Shown: positions 6,708-6,930 of the stretch, one piece after another | Position numbering within the stretch: the stretch's first letter is position 1 | Layout: each line of letters begins with the position of its first letter | Assembly: GCA_025352915.1 (NCBI GenBank) | Contig: JANXSA010000218.1 | Coordinates: 1 to 6,930 of the forward strand | Source of the DNA: Rhodospirillales bacterium | Lineage (GTDB): Bacteria > Pseudomonadota > Alphaproteobacteria > Acetobacterales > Acetobacteraceae | Reading direction: 5' to 3' | Length of the DNA: 6,930 nt | Notes under the pieces: model-generated | Databases searched by the model: none | What the model saw: only the letters and a program-made list of their open reading frames with translations | Told to the model about the DNA's origin: nothing | Made by a program: the position numbers and the translations under genes

Positions 6708-6930
6708 ATGGCATCCTCATCCGCACTCCTCCGTCCCGACCTCGCCGATGTAAAGGCGATCGTGTTCGACACTTTTGGCTCGGTGGTCGACTGGCGCGGC
6801 AGCCTGATCGCCGATCTCGGCGGCTGGGCGGCGGGGCGCGGGATCGCCGGGGACTGGGCCGGGCTGGTGGATGCCTGGCGCGCCGCCTATGCGCCGTCGA
6901 TGGACCGGGTGCGCAAGGGCGAGCTGCCCT
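6708..6930 (+). CDS. Haloacid dehalogenase type II-like HAD hydrolase, 5' part only
   Basis: The window holds the first 74 residues of a HAD-superfamily hydrolase, beginning MASSSALLRP. Motif I is VFDTFGSVVDWR (19-30), where D21 is the expected nucleophile that forms the covalent aspartyl intermediate. FDTFGxxxDWR is characteristic of the haloacid dehalogenase type II family (L-2-haloacid dehalogenase-like, usually about 220-250 residues). The following helical stretch, about 31-74, fits the start of the cap domain. Motifs II to IV lie beyond the right edge, so catalytic completeness cannot be judged. Residue 25 is Ser where many members have Thr. Roughly 14 residues precede the core strand, and this short N-terminal extension is plausible. 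Many proteins so named have never been shown to dehalogenate anything, so the substrate is unknown. It is co-directional with the AsmA-like gene and may be co-transcribed with it. Confidence 0.87.
   Translation, partial: MASSSALLRPDLADVKAIVFDTFGSVVDWRGSLIADLGGWAAGRGIAGDWAGLVDAWRAAYAPSMDRVRKGELP

Noticed and set aside
3199..6726. A 1175-codon open frame on the minus strand opposite the AsmA-like gene
   Set aside because: It is rich in Pro, Arg, His and Gln with no recognisable domain, and it overlaps both glnE and the AsmA-like gene. Long antisense frames are expected where stop codons are suppressed by extreme G/C third-base bias.
1..6930. A previously undescribed system such as a defence island, mobile element or biosynthetic cluster
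   Set aside because: All four genes belong to known housekeeping or widespread families. There are no transposases, inverted terminal repeats, CRISPR repeats, tRNA attachment sites or unassigned gene-sized gaps.

Overview
This is a GC-rich bacterial chromosomal window with an ordinary housekeeping layout. Base composition, codon use and the protein families suggest an alphaproteobacterium, perhaps of the Rhodospirillales/Acetobacteraceae type. That taxonomic placement is inference; no rRNA or other marker gene is present.

Four protein-coding genes fill almost the whole window. On the minus strand, glnE (3361 to 359) encodes the bifunctional adenylyl transferase/removase that regulates glutamine synthetase. 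It is followed, with a 4-base ATGA overlap, by a Bcp-type peroxiredoxin gene (362 down to base 1) that runs off the left edge. On the plus strand, starting only 17 bp away from the glnE start codon, lies a 1095-residue AsmA-like/DUF3971 (YhdP-type) membrane-anchored periplasmic protein (3379 to 6666). After 41 bp comes the 5' end of a HAD-superfamily gene of the haloacid dehalogenase type II family (6708 onward), which runs off the right edge.

The two left genes look like a translationally coupled pair. The two right genes are co-directional and may share a transcript. GlnE connects to nitrogen assimilation (PII and glutamine signalling), Bcp to peroxide defence, and the AsmA-like protein to envelope lipid homeostasis. 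The sequence shows no shared pathway among the four.

No RNA gene, mobile element, CRISPR array, attachment site or convincing intrinsic terminator was seen, and no evidence of a new biological system. The points most worth a second look are a strong plus-strand G excess that ignores gene direction and mirrors third-codon-base choice between the divergent genes, the very short divergent intergenic gap, and two G-tract clusters in the AsmA-like gene.
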